Of a DNA stretch of 64,000 nucleotides, positions 61,417 through 64,000 are shown one piece after another (positions within the stretch are counted from its first letter, which is position 1; each line of letters opens with the position of its first letter). Both the position numbers and the translations under genes were made by a program. The DNA comes from Ralstonia mannitolilytica (GTDB lineage Bacteria > Pseudomonadota > Gammaproteobacteria > Burkholderiales > Burkholderiaceae). A model generated the notes under the pieces. It did no database searches. It was given only the letters and a program-made list of their open reading frames with translations, and was not told where the DNA came from. The DNA is taken from NCBI RefSeq assembly GCF_905397375.1, contig NZ_CAJPVG010000016.1, positions 1 through 64,000 of the forward strand. Direction: 5' to 3'.

Positions 61417-61515
61417 GCGGTGGGTTGAGGAGACGGCCTGCGCAGTCGGTGGTGAGGCGGTGAGGCCGGGCAACATCGAGTGGATTCTTAAAAAAACAGA
61501 GCTGGAGAAAAAGAG

Positions 61516-62376
61516 ATGAGTGCGAATCGAGCGAATGCTCCGTACTACTTCGTGCCCGGGCCGTCGCGGCATCCGATTTCGGCGAGCGTCGGCCTGCTGA
61601 TCGTGCTGCTGAGCTCCGCAGCGTGGGTGAACGCCCAGCCGTGGGCGCCGTGGACGTTCCTGATCGGCCTGCTGTGGTTCCTGTTCGTGCTGCGCGCCTG
61701 GTTTGCCGACGCCATCTCGGAGTCGGAAGGCGGCCGGTATGGCGACCGCGTAGACGCCTCGTTCCGCTGGTCGATGAGCTGGTTCATCTTCTCGGAAGTG
61801 ATGTTCTTCGCGGCGTTCTTCGGTGCGCTGTTCTATGCCCGCACCATCTCCATGCCGTGGCTGGGCGACCTGAACAACAAGCTGCTGTGGCCCGACTTCA
61901 ACGCGATCTGGCCGAACGCCGGCCCCGCCGGCACGGTGGCACCGTTCACGACGATGGGCCCGTGGCCGATCCCGACGATCAACACCGCGCTCCTGCTGAC
62001 CTCCGGCGTGACGCTCACCTGGGCCCACCACGCGCTGCGTGAAGGCAAGCGCGCGCAGGTGATCCAGGGTCTGCTGCTGACGATCATCCTGGGCTTCACG
62101 TTCATGGGCTTCCAGGCGTACGAGTACATTCACGCCTATCACGAACTCAACCTGAGGCTGACCTCGGGGATCTATGGCTCGACGTTCTTCCTGCTTACCG
62201 GCTTCCACGGTTTCCACGTGACGATGGGCGCGATCATGCTGGCGGTGGTGCTGGGCCGCGTGATCAAGGGCCATTTCACGCCGGAGCACCACTTCGCGTT
62301 CGAGGGCGCCGCGTGGTACTGGCACTTTGTGGACGTGGTGTGGCTTGGCCTGTACGTGGTCGTGTACTGGCTATAA
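61516..62376 (+). CDS. ctaE: Cytochrome c oxidase subunit III
   Basis: 286 residues with about seven helices. YYFVPGPSRHPI at the N-terminus, FRWSMSWFIFSEVMFFAAFFGALFYAR (in segments) with the conserved Glu, and HFTPEHHFAFEGAAWYWHFVDVVWLGLY at the end. Non-catalytic core subunit that stabilises the oxidase. A terminator-like hairpin follows. Confidence 0.96.
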   Translation: MSANRANAPYYFVPGPSRHPISASVGLLIVLLSSAAWVNAQPWAPWTFLIGLLWFLFVLRAWFADAISESEGGRYGDRVDASFRWSMSWFIFSEVMFFAAFFGALFYARTISMPWLGDLNNKLLWPDFNAIWPNAGPAGTVAPFTTMGPWPIPTINTALLLTSGVTLTWAHHALREGKRAQVIQGLLLTIILGFTFMGFQAYEYIHAYHELNLRLTSGIYGSTFFLLTGFHGFHVTMGAIMLAVVLGRVIKGHFTPEHHFAFEGAAWYWHFVDVVWLGLYVVVYWL

Positions 62377-62431
62377 ACCGAGCGTAGGATTGGGGCGGCC
62401 TCGCGCTGCCCGATGATCCTGCCAAGACAAT

Positions 62432-62468
62432 GCCGCAGACGGGACACCGCTGCGGCGTTTTCGTTTTT
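62432..62468 (+). terminator. Rho-independent terminator after ctaE
   Basis: Stem GCCGCAG/CTGCGGC (62432-62438, 62450-62456) with an 11-base loop, followed by GTTTTCGTTTTT. Confidence 0.8.
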
Positions 62469-62487
62469 CTGCCGGCCGATTGCGCCG

Positions 62488-62697
62488 CTACTGGCCCATG
62501 GGAATGCCGGTGCTGTGGATCCAGCCCAGCCGGTTGGCCACCAGGATGAAGATGAACAGCGCAATCGAAAAGCCGACGCGGAACATCAACGAGCGGACGG
62601 TGCGGCTGCTGTGGCCCTTGTCGCGCATCAGGAAGAACAGTGCGGAGGCAAGGCTGCTGAGAATCAGCAGGAACGCGATGGCAACGACGATGCGCAT
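62488..62697 (-). CDS. DUF2909 twin-transmembrane protein
   Basis: 69 residues. Two membrane helices (IVVAIAFLLILSSLASALFFL; VGFSIALFIFILVANRLGWI) joined by a short basic loop, RDKGHSSRTVR. DUF2909 members are typical companions of SURF1 in cox clusters of this group. It is divergent from the SURF1 gene, 54 bases away. Confidence 0.8.
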   Translation of the reverse strand: MRIVVAIAFLLILSSLASALFFLMRDKGHSSRTVRSLMFRVGFSIALFIFILVANRLGWIHSTGIPMGQ

Positions 62698-62751
62698 GGA
62701 GGCGGATAGGTTGGAAACGGGCGTGGTGGATTATCTCACCGAGGACGCGCA

Positions 62752-63522
62752 ATGACCGTGCGCGTGCCGCTGCGCGACTGGTTTGCGCCCGTGCCGATGA
62801 TCGCCGGTGTGGCGCTGATCGCCCTCACGTGCGCGCTCGGCCGCTGGCAGCTCCAGCGTGCGCACGAGCGCATTGAGCGGCAGGCGCGCATCGTCGCCTT
62901 GCAGAATGCGCCGGCCCAGCGCATTACTGCGCAGCCGGTGGCAGCCGATGCGGTGCTGTATCGGCCGGTGCTGCTGCGCGGCACGTTCGATGTGGCGCAC
63001 ACGGTGTTGCTCGAAAACCGGCCGCATGTGACCAACGGCGTGTCGCGCCCGGGCTTCGAGGTGCTGATTCCGCTGGTGCTGGAGGGCGCCGGCCGGCGCG
63101 CCGTGCTCGTCAATCGCGGCTGGCTGCCGCGCGATCCGGTCGACCGCACACGCATTGCGCCATACACCACCCCCGCCGGGGAAGTGCAGGTCGAAGGGAT
63201 GGCCGTGCCGCATGCCAGCCGTGTCTTCAGCCTGGGCGGAAAGGACGCCGCGGATGAAGCCGGCCAGCGACTTAGGCAGAATATCGACCTCGACGCGTTC
63301 GCGCGCGAAATCGGCATGCCGCTGCAACCGTTCGTGGTACAGCAGGAATCCGACGCGCAGGACGGCCTGGCGCGCGATTGGCCGCGCGCCGACCTGGGCG
63401 CCGACCGCAATTACGGCTACGCATTCCAGTGGTTTGCAATGGCCGCTGGGGTGCTGGGGCTGATGGTCTTCTACGGCGTGCGACGCTATCGTCGCTTGGC
63501 GGGCGCTTCAGAGCCCGCGTGA
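62752..63522 (+). CDS. SURF1-family cytochrome oxidase assembly protein
   Basis: 256 residues. Two helices, one at each end, enclose a periplasmic domain. The signature LGRWQLQRAHERI follows the first helix; VLLENRPHVTNGVSRPGFEVLIPL and VLVNRGWLPRD lie in the middle, and NYGYAFQWFAMA marks the second helix. It is thought to help heme a insertion into subunit I. GAGGA precedes the ATG. Confidence 0.93.
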   Translation: MTVRVPLRDWFAPVPMIAGVALIALTCALGRWQLQRAHERIERQARIVALQNAPAQRITAQPVAADAVLYRPVLLRGTFDVAHTVLLENRPHVTNGVSRPGFEVLIPLVLEGAGRRAVLVNRGWLPRDPVDRTRIAPYTTPAGEVQVEGMAVPHASRVFSLGGKDAADEAGQRLRQNIDLDAFAREIGMPLQPFVVQQESDAQDGLARDWPRADLGADRNYGYAFQWFAMAAGVLGLMVFYGVRRYRRLAGASEPA

Positions 63523-63574
63523 ATACGAACTCGCGTTGCGGCTTAGTGCCGCAGCCACATGGATTGGGAATCAC

Positions 63575-64000
63575 ATGGTGAATCAGGAAACCGCGCCGGG
63601 CACGCTCGAAGCCCCCGCCGACCCGCGCATCGACGCACGCACACGCCGGGGCCGCTTGATGATGCTGTTCCTGCTGCTGGTGTGTGCGTCCCCGGTGATT
63701 GCGTCGTACCTCGCCTATTACGTCTTCACGCCCGCCGGCGGGAAGGCGGCGTATGGCACGCTGGTCGACCCGCAGCGCCCGATCCCGGCCAACCTCATGG
63801 TGCAGGACGAGCACGGCGCCGAAGTGCCGCTCGCGAGCCTCAAGGGCAAGTGGCTGATGGTGTCGGTGGACGGCAGCGCCTGCGACGACAACTGCGCGCG
63901 CAAGCTCTTCACCATGCGCCAGCTGCGCATCGGCCAAGGGCCGGACCGCGACCGCATCGTTCCCGTCTGGCTCGTCACCGACCGCGGCGACATCGACCCG
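63575..64000 (+). CDS. Sco-like cytochrome oxidase assembly protein, cut by window edge
   Basis: 142 residues visible, with no stop before the edge. One N-terminal helix (LMMLFLLLVCASPVIASYLAYYVF), then a thioredoxin-like start: LKGKWLMVSVDGSACDDNCARKLFTMRQLR. The CDDNC is a CxxxC pair like the copper site of Sco1/SenC proteins. Probably handles copper or thiols during CuA assembly. Later copper ligands are outside the window. Confidence 0.75.
   Translation, partial: MVNQETAPGTLEAPADPRIDARTRRGRLMMLFLLLVCASPVIASYLAYYVFTPAGGKAAYGTLVDPQRPIPANLMVQDEHGAEVPLASLKGKWLMVSVDGSACDDNCARKLFTMRQLRIGQGPDRDRIVPVWLVTDRGDIDP

Noticed and set aside
1..64000. rRNA or tRNA genes
   Set aside because: No cloverleaf or rRNA-like stretch was recognised by eye; a tRNAscan run would be decisive.

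Overview
The window looks like chromosome of a Betaproteobacterium, most likely Ralstonia (Burkholderiaceae). It is high in G+C, with strong codon bias and tightly packed operons. Gene families and order fit this group: the betaproteobacterial type of gshA followed by gshB, an EIIA-HPr-EI cassette, torF-like porin/glnK/amtB, dctA-dctB-dctD, and a caa3-type cox operon with its small accessory genes. This is inferred from protein families; no database search was run.

Layout. 1-679: end of an IS5-family insertion sequence, cut by the window edge. 835-9968: a ferritin-like protein, a heptose-phosphate adenylyltransferase, SPOR-domain protein/coaX/birA on the minus strand, an Mla/MCE-type lipid transport operon (permease, ATPase, MCE protein, lipoprotein) and a VanZ-like membrane protein. 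10100-13373: a small lipoprotein, a Tat-exported phospholipase C and a secreted protein made of 11-residue repeats. 13450-19508: lipA, lipB, a DUF2917/LysR pair, ybeD, dacA, an alpha/beta hydrolase and a 2Fe-2S ferredoxin. 19791-24650: dctA behind a sigma-54 promoter, followed by its sensor DctB and regulator DctD. 24704-27228: thioredoxin-like protein, macrodomain protein, lipoprotein and LysE exporter.

27254-37510 is the most unusual part. The competence helicase gene comM (yifB) is split in two by about 8.7 kb of foreign, visibly A+T-richer DNA. Joining base 28543 to base 37268 rebuilds a full-length 510-codon comM across a conserved GRF-DL motif, so the insertion boundary can be read to within a base. 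The element carries three translationally coupled tyrosine recombinase genes plus a small HTH/coiled-coil gene (a Tn554-like or recombinase-trio arrangement). Its cargo is a HipB-like XRE protein next to a Fic-like protein with a degraded active site, two unrecognised genes, a divergent XRE regulator with two operator-like palindromes, and a palindrome-rich non-coding end with DnaA-box-like sites. A 16-bp near-palindrome occurs just inside both ends.

37712-64000 returns to core genome: a glycine-zipper membrane protein, ubiK, a sigma-54-driven porin-glnK-amtB operon, gshAB, EIIA/HPr/EI of the phosphotransferase system, Fur-box-preceded bfd and bfr, a ThiF/MoeB-type enzyme, a C-terminal processing protease, gpmA, rhodanese-grxC-secB-gpsA, trmL, a comF homologue, a BioC-like methyltransferase, and the aa3/caa3 cytochrome oxidase operon with assembly factors CtaG and SURF1 and the start of a Sco-like gene. 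Two sigma-54 systems (C4-dicarboxylate and ammonium uptake) and several clear Rho-independent terminators punctuate the region.
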